A DNA stretch of 64,000 bases from Aphodovivens sp036306585 (lineage in GTDB: Bacteria > Actinomycetota > Coriobacteriia > Coriobacteriales > Eggerthellaceae). This document shows positions 8,523 through 25,673 of the stretch, piece after piece; position 1 is the stretch's first letter; each line of letters starts with the position of its first letter. The stretch is taken from assembly GCA_036306585.1 (NCBI GenBank), contig JAXJZF010000002.1, forward strand, positions 1 to 64,000, in the 5' to 3' direction. Made by a program: the position numbers and the translations under genes. A model generated the notes under the pieces. The model worked only from the letters and a program-made list of their open reading frames with translations, made no database searches and was not told the DNA's origin.

Positions 8523-8550
8523 GGAAAGCCGCCCCATGGGGCGGCTTTCC
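8523..8550. terminator. Terminator of rubrerythrin, bidirectional
   Basis: Perfect 28-nt palindrome with arms beginning GGAAAGCCGCCCC, between rubrerythrin and the convergent nth gene. Confidence 0.75.
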
Positions 8551-8672
8551 TGCTGTTGGGGGCGTGGTCGACTTGTCGCCGGAGGACGGCCGCTGATCGG
8601 GCGGCGGGCATCGGCGGCAATGAGGTGCTTGCCGCTCGGCATGCCTGCCGAGCGGCAGAAGCCCTGGCGCCG

Positions 8673-9335
8673 CTAGGACTCCTTGCCGCGATTAGGGCAC
8701 AGGTCGGCGACGATGCAATCGGCGCACAGCGGGTTGCGGGCGCGGCAGAACTCGCGGCCGAAGTGAACCCATTGGTGGTTGATGAACAGCCAGTCTCGCT
8801 GCGGATATACCTTGAGGAGCTTGGCCTCCACTTTCGCGGGAGTGTCGTCGTTGCGGGTGGCGAAGCGCAAGCGGTGCGCGATGCGGAACACGTGCGTGTC
8901 GACAGCGATGCCCTGCGGGTTGCGGAACGCTTCGCACATCACCACGTTGGCGGTCTTTCGCCCTACGCCCGGCAGCTTTTGCAGCGCATCGATATCGTTG
9001 GGCACCTCTCCGCCGAAGTCGGCGAGCACGGTCTGCGCGCAGGCGATGATGTTTTTCGCCTTGCTGCGGTAGAACCCCAGGGGGTGGATGATCTTTTCGA
9101 CGTCCTCCAGTCGCGCCGATGCCATCTTCTCCGGCGTGCCGTAGCGCTCGAACAGGACGGGGGTCACCTTGTTCACGGCAGCGTCGGTGCATTGTGCCGA
9201 AAGGATGACCGCCACCGTCAGCGTGAAGGGCGAGTCGTAATCCAGCGAGCATTCCCCCTCGCCGTAGTGGGCGAGCATGCGCTGTTCGATGAGATGGGCG
9301 CGTTCGCGCTGCTGGGTGAGGTTCTCGCGGGCCAT
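8673..9335 (-). CDS. nth: Endonuclease III
   Basis: DNA glycosylase/AP lyase of base-excision repair acting on oxidised pyrimidines. The helix-hairpin-helix LPGVGRKTA (121-129) contains catalytic Lys127; catalytic Asp146 is in AVDTHV. The C-terminal iron-sulfur loop has the exact C-x6-C-x2-C-x5-C spacing at Cys197, 204, 207 and 213. The start is placed at 9335 (220 residues) because AAAGGA lies just upstream; codons 2 and 9 nt-triplets further upstream (9341, 9362) are also possible. It is divergent from the TRIC-type gene, and the -10-like boxes of the two face away from each other around 9370-9393. Confidence 0.94.
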   Translation of the reverse strand: MARENLTQQRERAHLIEQRMLAHYGEGECSLDYDSPFTLTVAVILSAQCTDAAVNKVTPVLFERYGTPEKMASARLEDVEKIIHPLGFYRSKAKNIIACAQTVLADFGGEVPNDIDALQKLPGVGRKTANVVMCEAFRNPQGIAVDTHVFRIAHRLRFATRNDDTPAKVEAKLLKVYPQRDWLFINHQWVHFGREFCRARNPLCADCIVADLCPNRGKES

Positions 9336-9456
9336 GGGCATCCTTTCATCAGGCGGTTTCACGAAGGGGATTCTAGCACGCCGCTGCTATACTGGGTTGG
9401 CGATTGAGCGGCGCCTTGCGGGGCGCATGATGAAGACGATGCGGAAAGAACCGAGG

Positions 9457-10296
9457 ATGGACATCGGAGCGTTATTCAATTCGGTAGCGGGCCAGGGGCA
9501 GGCACTCACCGTTCCGTGGGGCTTCGATTACTTCTCCATCATCGTCGGTGCGATCACCGGCGCGCTGTACGCGTGCGAACGCAAGCTCGACACGGTGGGC
9601 ACCGTGGTGGCAGGCCTGCTCACTGCCTACGGCGGAGGGCTTATCCGCGACGTCATCCTGCAAGACGAGGGCATCTACTTCACCGAGCACCCCGACCTCA
9701 TCGTCATCTGCGTCGTGCTGTGCGTGTTCGTGTTCTATTTCCGAGGGCTGTTCAAAAACCTCGACAAGGCGATCATGCTCGCCGACACGCTTTCGGTGGC
9801 GCTGTTCGCGCTGGCGGGGGTGAACAAGGCGTATGCGGCGGGGTCGGGCATCGTGGTGTCCATCGTGTTGGGCGCCATCACCGCGGTAGGCGGCGGCGCG
9901 CTGCGCGACATCAGCATGCGCGAGGTGCCCATGGTGTTCAAACGATCCAACTACTACGCGGTCGCCGGTCTGGGCGGGTCGGTGGTGTTCGTGGCGCTCG
10001 CGCGCGTGGGCTGTCCGCTGCCGGTTGCCGCAGTGCTGTGCGTGGCGACGGTGGTGGGGCTGCGCTATGCCAGCGTGGAGCTGGGCATCAAGACCAAGCA
10101 GGAAGCGGATCTGTCGCCGAAGGTCATCGGCGCGGTGAACCGCCTGCGCGGCAAGGGCGCGCCAGACGGGGGAGCGCGCTTCTGCCCGTCGGATCGCCCG
10201 TCGAGCCACGGCGATGCTGCGGGAGGGCAGCCGGAGCAAGGCGGCATGCGCTCGGACGAGGACGCGTCGGGGGAAGGCGGGCCGGAAAAGCGGTAG
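9457..10296 (+). CDS. TRIC/YadS (UPF0126) family membrane channel-like protein
   Basis: Integral membrane protein of 279 residues from the family that includes bacterial trimeric intracellular cation channels. Two repeats of the hallmark are visible: the first with LLTAYGGGLIRDVIL and the second with AITAVGGGALRDISM. Each repeat has about three transmembrane helices, making seven in total with a final helix before residue 210. The last 60 residues form a Gly/Ser/Glu-rich cytoplasmic tail absent from minimal homologues. The ATG at 9457 has GGAAAG eight nt upstream; in-frame ATGs at 9427-9439 are alternatives. Confidence 0.83.
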   Translation: MDIGALFNSVAGQGQALTVPWGFDYFSIIVGAITGALYACERKLDTVGTVVAGLLTAYGGGLIRDVILQDEGIYFTEHPDLIVICVVLCVFVFYFRGLFKNLDKAIMLADTLSVALFALAGVNKAYAAGSGIVVSIVLGAITAVGGGALRDISMREVPMVFKRSNYYAVAGLGGSVVFVALARVGCPLPVAAVLCVATVVGLRYASVELGIKTKQEADLSPKVIGAVNRLRGKGAPDGGARFCPSDRPSSHGDAAGGQPEQGGMRSDEDASGEGGPEKR

Positions 10297-10529
10297 GGCT
10301 GTGCACGGCCGTTTTCCGCATCTTCGCCGATTGCCGCCACGCATCCACCGCGCGCTCGCCGGCATCGTTGGGGCAGCCAGCTTGCGCTTTCGCTGTCGCA
10401 AACATGGCGAAACGCTGGGGAAGGGTCGGCGGCGACGCAAACGGGCTTTGCGTCTGCCATAATGACGGGTTGGATAAACCGCGGGGCGCCAGACGCGCTC
10501 GTCCGCATCTGCATAGGTAAGGAACGCTA

Positions 10530-11279
10530 ATGGCTGACTACATCGAAGGAAAACGCCCGGTCGTCGAAGCGCTGCGCACCGGGGTGCCCATGCGCTGCGT
10601 GTTCATGGCCGACAACATCAAGCGAGACCCGCTGGTCAACGACATCCAGCGCAAGGCGAAACGCCAAAATGTCGAGGTGAAACTGGTGCCGCGCAAGCAG
10701 CTCGACGATATGTCCGCCCGCGGCAGCCATCAGGGCGTCATCGCGGAAGCCCGTCCGTTCCAGTACATGGGCATCAACGAGCTCATCGACTCCGCCTGCG
10801 CTTACGCCGACGAGCACGACGGCCGCGCGCTGGTGGTGATCCTGGACCACTTGACCGACGCGGGAAACCTGGGTGCCATCGCCCGCAGCGCCGAGGCGGT
10901 GGGTGCAAGCGGCATCATCATCCCCAACAAGCGCAGCGCGCGCGTGGAGGCGACCACGTACAAAAGCTCCGCCGGCGCCATCTCGCATGTGCCGGTCGCC
11001 CAGGTGGCCAACCTCGTGCAGGCAATCTCGAAGCTGCAGGAGCGCGGGTTCTGGGTGGCGGGCGCCACGGAGCACTCCGACGATCTCATCTGGAACACCA
11101 ACCTGAAGGGCAAGATCGCGTTGGTGATGGGCAACGAGCACGATGGCATCTCGCGCGTGGTGCTCGAGCGCTGCGACTTCCCCTGCAAGCTGCCCCTGGA
11201 AGGCGAGGTGGCCTCGCTCAACGTGGCGCAGGCATCCACCGCCTGCATGTACGAGTGGCTCCGCCAGAACCAGGCGTAA
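10530..11279 (+). CDS. rlmB: 23S rRNA (guanosine-2'-O-)-methyltransferase RlmB / TrmH family group 3
   Basis: SPOUT-class S-adenosylmethionine methyltransferase, 249 residues. The N-terminal substrate-binding domain begins with the usual EGKRPVVEAL. The C-terminal SPOUT domain shows ILDHLTDAGNLGAIARSAEA (motif 1), MGNEHDGISR (motif 2) and LNVAQASTACMYEW (motif 3), which form the trefoil-knot cofactor site. The stop is followed after one base by the start of the NYN-domain gene, so the two are an operon, the order seen as rlmB-yacP in many Gram-positives. Exact rRNA position is assigned by family only. Confidence 0.9.
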   Translation: MADYIEGKRPVVEALRTGVPMRCVFMADNIKRDPLVNDIQRKAKRQNVEVKLVPRKQLDDMSARGSHQGVIAEARPFQYMGINELIDSACAYADEHDGRALVVILDHLTDAGNLGAIARSAEAVGASGIIIPNKRSARVEATTYKSSAGAISHVPVAQVANLVQAISKLQERGFWVAGATEHSDDLIWNTNLKGKIALVMGNEHDGISRVVLERCDFPCKLPLEGEVASLNVAQASTACMYEWLRQNQA

Positions 11280-11280
11280 A

Positions 11281-11817
11281 ATGCCGCGCCAACGCAAGAA
11301 GCTGCTGATCATCGACGGGTACAACGTGCTGCGATCAGGCAGCCGCTACCAGCGCATCTCCGACCCCGACTACACCGACGACTGGTTCAACACCGCGCGC
11401 GACGCGCTGGTCAACGACGTGATCAACTTCGCGGGGCGCGAGTGGCGCGCCATCGTGGTGTTCGACGGGGGCGGAAACGCGTACTCGGCAGGCGAGGCGC
11501 AGACGCTCGGCGGAGTGCGCATCGTGTTCTCACCGGCAGGCCAAAGCGCCGACAAGGTCATCGAGAAGTTGGCCCACGATGCGCGCGAGCGGCAGGTGGA
11601 AACGCTTGTGGTGTCCAGCGACGCCACTATCCAGGATACCGTGTTCGGCTTTGGCGTGGACCGCATGAGCGCCGAGGGCTTCTGCCGCGAGCTAGGCAGC
11701 TACTACGAGGAGGCCCGCCTGGACGACACGCCCAAGGTGTCGCGCAAGAACACGGTCGCCGAGCGCGTTTCGCCCGAGACGCTGGCGAAGCTGATGAAGT
11801 TGCGCGACGGCCGTTAG
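11281..11817 (+). CDS. NYN-domain RNase (YacP/Rae1 family)
   Basis: PIN-like endoribonuclease of 178 residues. The N-terminal LLIIDGYNVL carries the first conserved Asp; a second acidic patch is in IVVFDGGGNAYS, and a third in TLVVSSDATIQDTVFGFG. In B. subtilis the relative Rae1 is a ribosome-associated endoribonuclease; that function is only inferred here. It starts one base after the rlmB stop, so translation is probably coupled. The next gene, rpoB, has its own promoter. Confidence 0.86.
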   Translation: MPRQRKKLLIIDGYNVLRSGSRYQRISDPDYTDDWFNTARDALVNDVINFAGREWRAIVVFDGGGNAYSAGEAQTLGGVRIVFSPAGQSADKVIEKLAHDARERQVETLVVSSDATIQDTVFGFGVDRMSAEGFCRELGSYYEEARLDDTPKVSRKNTVAERVSPETLAKLMKLRDGR

Positions 11818-11942
11818 TGCCGTTGCGCGAAGCGCCGCCGCCTCGTGCATCCGATGCGCCGCGCAACCCTTTTCCATACTGTCGAACGCAGGTGAATCGT
11901 CCCAGATCAACAGCAAATTTCCATACCTCCTAAAAATTTTCC

Positions 11943-11971
11943 TTGACGACTTGCACTTTCCGTCGTATTTT
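11943..11971 (+). promoter_or_regulatory. Promoter of rpoB-rpoC
   Basis: TTGACG (11943-11948), exact 17-nt spacer, TATTTT (11966-11971), in an AT-rich island 56 nt before the GTG start. The preceding 120 nt after the NYN gene contains nothing else recognisable, and no ribosomal protein genes precede. Confidence 0.7.
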
Positions 11972-12026
11972 ATTCAATTGCATTTTTTCGCAGATTCACG
12001 GATTCTCTTGAAGGAGGAAAGACCTC

Positions 12027-20009
<7,983 letters not shown>

Positions 20010-20026
20010 CCTCTAGCCGCAAAGGG

Positions 20027-20055
20027 AGAGGGGCGCTGGTTGCGCCCCTCTTTCG
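20027..20055 (+). terminator. Terminator of rpoBC
   Basis: Perfect 10-bp stem AGAGGGGCGC / GCGCCCCTCT with a TGGTT loop, followed by TTCGTT. Confidence 0.8.
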
Positions 20056-20117
20056 TTCACGTTGACGAAGCCTGGCTGCGTACGCCGCAGCGGGATGGAT
20101 CGAAGGGGTTTCAACCC

Positions 20118-20600
20118 ATGACGAACAAGACCTATGTCCCCGAAGGGGAGGAGGCCCCGTCCTCGCAGATCGGGGCTACGATGGAGGCGCTTGCCTGCAC
20201 CATCGCCGCGCGCCGCGATGCCGGCGATGAAAGCTACACCCACCGGCTGCTTACCGGCCCGCTGGACAAGGTGCTGAAGAAGGTTGCCGAAGAGGCGGTC
20301 GAGGTGGGGTTGGCGGCGAAGGATGTCGAATCCCAGGCAGCTTCATCCATCGCCGCTGCCTTGGCGGTGTCACCCGAGGCCGACACGCTTTCAGTGGCGC
20401 TTTCACCCGACTACGACGACGCGGTGAACCACTTGCGCTACGAAGCGGCCGATGTGGTGTACCACCTGATGGTGGTGCTGGAGCGATTCGGCATCGGTCA
20501 GGATGAATTCGCGGCGGAGCTCAACAGCCGCATGACCGAATCTGAGCGTCCGCAAGGCGCGGCGCTGCTCAAGCAGGAATACATAGAGAGAGGGAAGTAG
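20118..20600 (+). CDS. hisE: Phosphoribosyl-ATP pyrophosphatase
   Basis: All-alpha NTP pyrophosphatase of histidine biosynthesis step 2. Metal-binding segments are VAEEAVEVGLAAKD (residues 56-69) and EAADVVYHLMVVLE (109-122). At 160 residues it exceeds the usual 90-110: an N-terminal 20-residue addition and an Ala/Ser-rich insert at about 71-101, between the two metal-binding helices. The ATG at 20118 has AAGGGG upstream; the frame is open earlier but runs through the rpoC terminator. It stands apart from other his genes and is followed one base later by glmM. Confidence 0.87.
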   Translation: MTNKTYVPEGEEAPSSQIGATMEALACTIAARRDAGDESYTHRLLTGPLDKVLKKVAEEAVEVGLAAKDVESQAASSIAAALAVSPEADTLSVALSPDYDDAVNHLRYEAADVVYHLMVVLERFGIGQDEFAAELNSRMTESERPQGAALLKQEYIERGK

Positions 20601-20601
20601 C

Positions 20602-21972
20602 ATGGCACGGCTTTTCGGAACGGATGGCGTTCGGGGGGTTGCGAATACTGAGCTCACTTGCGAGCTGGCGTATCGCCTCGGTCAGGCTGCCGCCACCTTC
20701 ATGGGCAAGTCGATCGTGGTGGGCAAGGACACGCGCCTTTCCGGTGACATGCTGGAAGCCGCTATGATCGCCGGTATCACCAGCGCCGGCGGAACCGCGC
20801 TTTTGACCGGGGTCATCCCGACGCCCGCCGTTGCGCTTTTGGTGCGCGAGCTTAACGCTGCAGGCGGTGCGGTCATCTCTGCGTCACATAACCCGCCGGA
20901 GTACAACGGCATTAAGCTGTTCGACGCGCAGGGCTTCAAGCTGCCCGATGCCACTGAAGACGAGATCGAATCGTTCATCAAGAACGGTGGTTTGGAAGGC
21001 ATGGTGCAGCGTGCCCGCGAGGCAGGCGACGAAGACGCAGCCATGCCCAGCGGTCCCGAGTTGGGCGTCGCGGTGGAGGTTGAGGAAGCGTGCGAGATGT
21101 ACATCGAGCATGCGGTGCGCTCCATCCGCGAGCAGGGGATCGATTTTGCCGGCATGACCGTCGCGTTGGACACTGGCCATGGCGCCTCCTCGCTCACCAG
21201 CCCCACGGCGCTGCGCCGCCTGGGCGCCGAGGTCATCGTGATCAACGACGACTACGACGGTACCGACATCAACGTCAACTGCGGTTCCACCCATCTCGAG
21301 CCGCTGCGCGAGCTCATGGAGGAAACCGGCGCGGACGTCGGCATCGCTCATGACGGCGACGCCGACCGCGTGATGCTGATGACCCCCGAGGGCGAGGAGA
21401 TCGACGGCGACGTGGTGGAGGCGGTCTGCGCCCTGGACATGAAGGAGCGCGGGCTTCTGCGCGGCAACACCGCGGTGAGCACCGTGATGTGCAACCTGGG
21501 CTTCGTGCACGCCATGCGCGACCATGGCATCGACGTCGTACAAACCAAGGTGGGCGACCGCTACGTGCTGGAGGAAATGCGCGCGAAGGGCTACGCCATC
21601 GGCGGCGAGCAGTCGGGCCATATGATCCTGCTTGACCACAACTCCACCGGCGACGGCCTCATGACCGCCGTGCAGTTCCTGGCGGCGGTGAAGCGCGCTG
21701 GAAAAAGCGTTTCCGAAGCGGTGAAGGTGATGACGCGCTTCCCGCAGACGCTCATCAACGTCCGGGTGGCTGACAAGCACGCCGTCAGCGAGAAGCCTGC
21801 CGTGAAAGAAGCGGTGGCTGCCGCGGAGGCGACACTGGGCGAGAACGGGCGCGTGCTGCTGCGCCCCTCGGGCACCGAGCCAGTGGTGCGCGTGATGGTG
21901 GAGGCGTTGAATCAAGAAGACGCCGACGTCCACGCCAAGGCGATCGCCGAAGTGGTTGAACGCGAAGGCTAG
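20602..21972 (+). CDS. glmM: Phosphoglucosamine mutase
   Basis: Converts glucosamine-6-phosphate to glucosamine-1-phosphate for UDP-GlcNAc and peptidoglycan synthesis. It has the GlmM start LFGTDGVRG, active-site phosphoserine Ser95 in SASHNP, magnesium loop DGDADR (Asp251/253/255), sugar-binding GGEQSGHM and the phosphate-binding RPSGTEPVVRVM at the C-terminus. 456 residues is normal. It follows hisE by one base and is ended by a strong hairpin. Activity depends on phosphorylation of the serine. Confidence 0.97.
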   Translation: MARLFGTDGVRGVANTELTCELAYRLGQAAATFMGKSIVVGKDTRLSGDMLEAAMIAGITSAGGTALLTGVIPTPAVALLVRELNAAGGAVISASHNPPEYNGIKLFDAQGFKLPDATEDEIESFIKNGGLEGMVQRAREAGDEDAAMPSGPELGVAVEVEEACEMYIEHAVRSIREQGIDFAGMTVALDTGHGASSLTSPTALRRLGAEVIVINDDYDGTDINVNCGSTHLEPLRELMEETGADVGIAHDGDADRVMLMTPEGEEIDGDVVEAVCALDMKERGLLRGNTAVSTVMCNLGFVHAMRDHGIDVVQTKVGDRYVLEEMRAKGYAIGGEQSGHMILLDHNSTGDGLMTAVQFLAAVKRAGKSVSEAVKVMTRFPQTLINVRVADKHAVSEKPAVKEAVAAAEATLGENGRVLLRPSGTEPVVRVMVEALNQEDADVHAKAIAEVVEREG

Positions 21973-21990
21973 GGCATTTGAACCAAGGCG

Positions 21991-22020
21991 GAAGGCGAGG
22001 GCGGAAACCTCGCCTTCTTT
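21991..22020 (+). terminator. Terminator of hisE-glmM
   Basis: GAAGGCGAGG-GCGGAAA-CCTCGCCTTC stem-loop followed by TTT. Confidence 0.75.
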
Positions 22021-22058
22021 GCAAGAGGGGCTGGCGCCCTGCAAGGAAAGGAACGCAT

Positions 22059-23009
22059 GTGTTCTATCTGGAGCTGACCGGATTTCATCCCGAGGAAGGG
22101 GAGACTTGCGTGCACATCCCCGAAGGCTGCACATCGGTGGGTGACTCCGCCTTCAGCAAGCAGGCGGGCATCACCGAGGTCGTTATGTCCGCATCCGTCG
22201 AATCGGTGGGGAATCGTGCGTTCGCGGGGTGCCGCATGCTGTCAAACGTGTCGTTCTCGCCCAACTTGGAGATCATGGGACCCCATACGTTCGAGCATTG
22301 CCGCTCGCTGCGCGCCGTGACGCTGCCCGAGAGTTTGGCCGTTCTTCCCGATGCGGCGTTTCTGGGCTGCCATAACCTGCAGAACGTGGGAGGCGTCTCC
22401 CAGTTGGTGCAGCTGGGAGGCCGCGCGTTCGCCTTGTGCAAGGGGCTTGCCGCCATCGGGCCTTTTGAGCGACTGGAGGAGATAGGGCCGCGCGCGTTCG
22501 CTTCGTGCGGTTCGCTGGAAACGCTGCAGTTCCCCGACACGCTGAAGGCGATCGGGCGAGAGGCGTTCGCTTCATGCTGCCGCCTCAAGCACGTTCGGAT
22601 TCCCGAAACCGTCGAGCAGATGGAGCGCGATGTCTTCGATGGCTGCGACCAGCTGGATTTCGACGAGATCCCCGAGGATCTGAAATGGCGTTTCCCCGAT
22701 GCGTTTCCGCAAGAGGTCATCGGGCGGTATGGATACGTGAAGGAATCGCATCGCGCCGATCTGGCGAAAGCCTATCTCGAGCGGCATGAGGCGGACAGGG
22801 CGGATACCGAGGAAGAGCTTGCATATCTGCGCGAGGAGCGTCGTGAAGCGGAAGCTGCAGAGGAGAGCGCTCGGAGCCGTAAGGATCGCGAGGCGGCGCG
22901 GCGTCGCATCGACGCGCTGCGCGAGCGGATGCGGGCATGCCGGGCGCAGCTCGCCAAGCTCGACGACCCTTCCGATGACGATCTGCTCGAAGAATTTCTG
23001 ACCGACTAG
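22059..23009 (+). CDS. Leucine-rich-repeat (BspA/LRR_5-type) protein with C-terminal coiled coil
   Basis: Protein of 316 residues with about seven BspA-type repeats of about 23 residues between 15 and 210. Repeats end in patterns such as VGNRAFAGC, MGPHTFEHC, IGPRAFASC and IGREAFASC. BspA repeats usually occur in secreted or surface proteins, but here there is no signal peptide or membrane helix, so a cytoplasmic interaction role is inferred. The last 80 residues are charged and helical (EEELAYLREERREAEAAEE), a likely coiled coil. The start is GTG at 22059 with AAGGAAAGGAA upstream; the overlapping ATG at 22057 is out of frame. Confidence 0.8.
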   Translation: MFYLELTGFHPEEGETCVHIPEGCTSVGDSAFSKQAGITEVVMSASVESVGNRAFAGCRMLSNVSFSPNLEIMGPHTFEHCRSLRAVTLPESLAVLPDAAFLGCHNLQNVGGVSQLVQLGGRAFALCKGLAAIGPFERLEEIGPRAFASCGSLETLQFPDTLKAIGREAFASCCRLKHVRIPETVEQMERDVFDGCDQLDFDEIPEDLKWRFPDAFPQEVIGRYGYVKESHRADLAKAYLERHEADRADTEEELAYLREERREAEAAEESARSRKDREAARRRIDALRERMRACRAQLAKLDDPSDDDLLEEFLTD

Positions 23010-23070
23010 TCGGGCGACGGCTGGCATGCTGGATTGGGAACGCCGGCATGCGCTTGGTCCCGATAATGAA

Positions 23071-23095
23071 AAAGGCCGCTCGATGAGCGGCCTTT
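23071..23095. terminator. Bidirectional terminator between LRR gene and ppk1
   Basis: AAAGGCCGCTC-GAT-GAGCGGCCTTT perfect stem-loop; A and T runs on either side suit both convergent transcripts. Confidence 0.85.
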
Positions 23096-23116
23096 CCTGT
23101 AGCCGAAGGTTCCCGC

Positions 23117-25624
23117 TTAGCGGCGGGAGCTCTTTCCGAACAGCGCGTGCAGCACGCCGGAGAGCACGCCGCCCTTGCGATGGGCATGCGGCGCCGACGA
23201 GAGGGGCGCAGGCTGGATGGCCACCGCCGGGGACGGCTTAGGCTCGGGTGCGGGCGCGGACTGCGCTGCCGGAGTCGGTTGGGCGGTGGGCTCCGGCTTG
23301 GGCTGCGGTGCCGCTTGGGCTGCGGTGCCCTCGGCGATCTTCGCCTCCACGGCCTTTTCCACCTGCTCGCGATCGATGCGCTCGACGCTGGGGCGGCGGT
23401 TCGATCCGCGCTCGGCTTCCTCGCGCACCGCGGCGGCGTGGGCGACCTGCGCCTGCTTGATGAGATGCTCCTGCGAGTCGAAGGGCTTCTCGCCTTCCTG
23501 CACGAACGTGCGTAGCGGCGTATAGGTGCCATCGGGCAGCAGCTCGCGCAGTTTGGCGGTGTCGGTCATGCAGGTCTCGAAATAGCCGATCACCTTCTTG
23601 CGCAGCTCCTCGTTGAGGATGGGCCAGGCGATCTCCACGCGCTTGTCCATGTTGCGGGTCATGAGATCGGCGCTGGAAAGGTACACGCGCATGGTCTCGC
23701 GCGGGCCGAAGCCGTAGATGCGGCTGTGCTCCAGCAAGCGCCCGACGATGGAAACCACGCGCACATTGTCGGTGTAGCCCTTCACATCGGGGACGATGCA
23801 GCTGATGCCGCGCACTAGCAGCGTGACGGGGACGCCCGCCTGGGAGGCCTCGGCCAACTTGTCGATGATGGCGCGGTCGGTGATGGAGTTGGTCTTGAAC
23901 ATCAGCCCGCATGGCTCGCCCTTCTTCGCCAGTTCGATCTGCTTGTCGATGCCGGTGATGATGTAGGGCTTGATCTGCAGCGGCGCCACCCACAGGATGT
24001 CGTAGTCGTCCGATGCGTTCTCAAGCGCCATGTTGCGGAAGAAGTCGGTGGCGTCGCGGCCGAACGCCTCGTTGGAGGTGATGTAGGACAGGTCGGTGTA
24101 GAGCTTCGCCGTCTTCTCGTTGTAGTTGCCGGTGCCCAGCTGGGTGATGTACTGCAGTCCATCGGCGGTCTGGCGCGTGATGCAGCAGATCTTGCTGTGC
24201 ACCTTGTAGTCGCGGAAACCGTAGATGACGTTGCAGCCGGCTTCCTCGAAGCGCTGCGACCACTCGATGTTGTTGCTCTCGTCGAAGCGGGCGCGTAGCT
24301 CGAACAAAGCGGTCACCTGCTTGCCGCTCTCGGCGGCGTGGATGAGCGCCTCGGCCAAATGCGACTGGCTTGCCAGGCGGTACAGCGTGATTTTGATGGA
24401 GATGACCGCCGGATCCTCGGAGGCCTCGCGCAGCAGCTGAACGAAGGCGTCCATGCTCTCGTAAGGATAGGACAGCAGCACGTCGTGCTCGCTCACCTGC
24501 TCGATGATGGAGCGGTTGCGCTTCAGGCTGGCAGGCCATTGCGGTGTGAAGGGCACCGGGGTCAGGCGGTTGCGCAGGTCCTTGGGCACCATCGAGCCCA
24601 AACCCCAGGTGTAGCTGAGGTCCAGCGGCACGGTGGTCACGTAGGTCTGGTGCGGCTTGAGGTTCAGACGCTTTAGCAGCAGCTTGTTCAGCGTGTCGGA
24701 CAGCGGGCGCTCGCATTCCAGGCGCACGGGGGCCAGACGGCCGCGGCGCTTGAGGATGCGCTTCATGTGCTCGCGGTAATCGTCATCGGCCTCGTCGGCG
24801 CCTTCGGAGGCGTCGAGGTCGGCGTTGCGGGTGACGCAGATGACGTTGGTGTGCTTGAGCGTGTACATGCTGAACACCTGCGAGGCGCACATTTCGATGA
24901 CATGTTCGAGCAGGATGAACTGGAAGCCCTCGCCGGGTAGTTTGATCACGCGCTGCGCCTGGCGCGGCATGGGGATGAGGCCCATCAGCACGCCCTCGGC
25001 ACCGACGTTCTTCGCCGCCTTGTCGGCTTTATCGCCCTTGTCGCCCTTCTTCTTCTTGCCCTTGCCGGCGTCGGCCTCTTCGTTCAGGCGCACCACCACG
25101 TATAGGGCGCCGTTTTCCAAGTGGGGGAAGGGGTGACGCGAGTTGATGATCTGTGGCGAAAGGAACGGCATGACATTGACCTGGAAGTAGTCGTCCAGAT
25201 AGCCGCGCTGCTCGTCGTCGAGGTCCTCGGGGCGCAGGTGGCGCACGCCTTCCTTCATCAGGTCGGCGCGGATCTTCTCATAGACGCGCTCCTGGATGGG
25301 GTACAGCTCGTGGCAACGCTCGTGGATAGCGCCGATCTGCTCGGCGGGCGTCATGCCCGACTTCGAGTCGACGATCTCCTTCTTCGCCAGGGACAGGTCG
25401 GTCAGGCTGCCCACGCGCACCATGAAGAACTCCTGGAGGTTGCTCCAGAAGATGGAGACGAAGTTCCAACGCTCAAGCAGGGGGACGGTCTCATCGGAAC
25501 CCTGGTCGAGCACGCGCTCGTTGAACATGAGCCAGGAAAGCTCGCGGTTCTGGAGGTAGGGCGGATACCCCTCCTTGCGATAGCTAGTGGTTGGACGGCT
25601 ATGAAGGGTTTCTTGATCGCCCAT
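23117..25624 (-). CDS. ppk1: Polyphosphate kinase 1
   Basis: Polymerises the gamma-phosphate of ATP into inorganic polyphosphate. The first part reads NRELSWLMFNERVL as in all PPK1; the histidine in KVHSKICCITRQ is the expected autophosphorylation site, followed by QLGTGNYNEKTAKLYTD, and a second PLD-type motif lies in SADLMTRNMDKRVE. The 835-residue length includes a C-terminal Ala/Pro-rich segment of about 55 residues ending in GVLSGVLHALFGKSSRR, a possible amphipathic anchor, not part of the enzyme core. AAAGGGG precedes the ATG at 25624; an earlier in-frame start at 25687 is less likely. ppx lies upstream on the same strand. Confidence 0.96.
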   Translation of the reverse strand: MGDQETLHSRPTTSYRKEGYPPYLQNRELSWLMFNERVLDQGSDETVPLLERWNFVSIFWSNLQEFFMVRVGSLTDLSLAKKEIVDSKSGMTPAEQIGAIHERCHELYPIQERVYEKIRADLMKEGVRHLRPEDLDDEQRGYLDDYFQVNVMPFLSPQIINSRHPFPHLENGALYVVVRLNEEADAGKGKKKKGDKGDKADKAAKNVGAEGVLMGLIPMPRQAQRVIKLPGEGFQFILLEHVIEMCASQVFSMYTLKHTNVICVTRNADLDASEGADEADDDYREHMKRILKRRGRLAPVRLECERPLSDTLNKLLLKRLNLKPHQTYVTTVPLDLSYTWGLGSMVPKDLRNRLTPVPFTPQWPASLKRNRSIIEQVSEHDVLLSYPYESMDAFVQLLREASEDPAVISIKITLYRLASQSHLAEALIHAAESGKQVTALFELRARFDESNNIEWSQRFEEAGCNVIYGFRDYKVHSKICCITRQTADGLQYITQLGTGNYNEKTAKLYTDLSYITSNEAFGRDATDFFRNMALENASDDYDILWVAPLQIKPYIITGIDKQIELAKKGEPCGLMFKTNSITDRAIIDKLAEASQAGVPVTLLVRGISCIVPDVKGYTDNVRVVSIVGRLLEHSRIYGFGPRETMRVYLSSADLMTRNMDKRVEIAWPILNEELRKKVIGYFETCMTDTAKLRELLPDGTYTPLRTFVQEGEKPFDSQEHLIKQAQVAHAAAVREEAERGSNRRPSVERIDREQVEKAVEAKIAEGTAAQAAPQPKPEPTAQPTPAAQSAPAPEPKPSPAVAIQPAPLSSAPHAHRKGGVLSGVLHALFGKSSRR

Positions 25625-25673
25625 GGATACCCCTTTCATCAGGATCAAGGAAAAATGCGCACTAGTACAGAAT

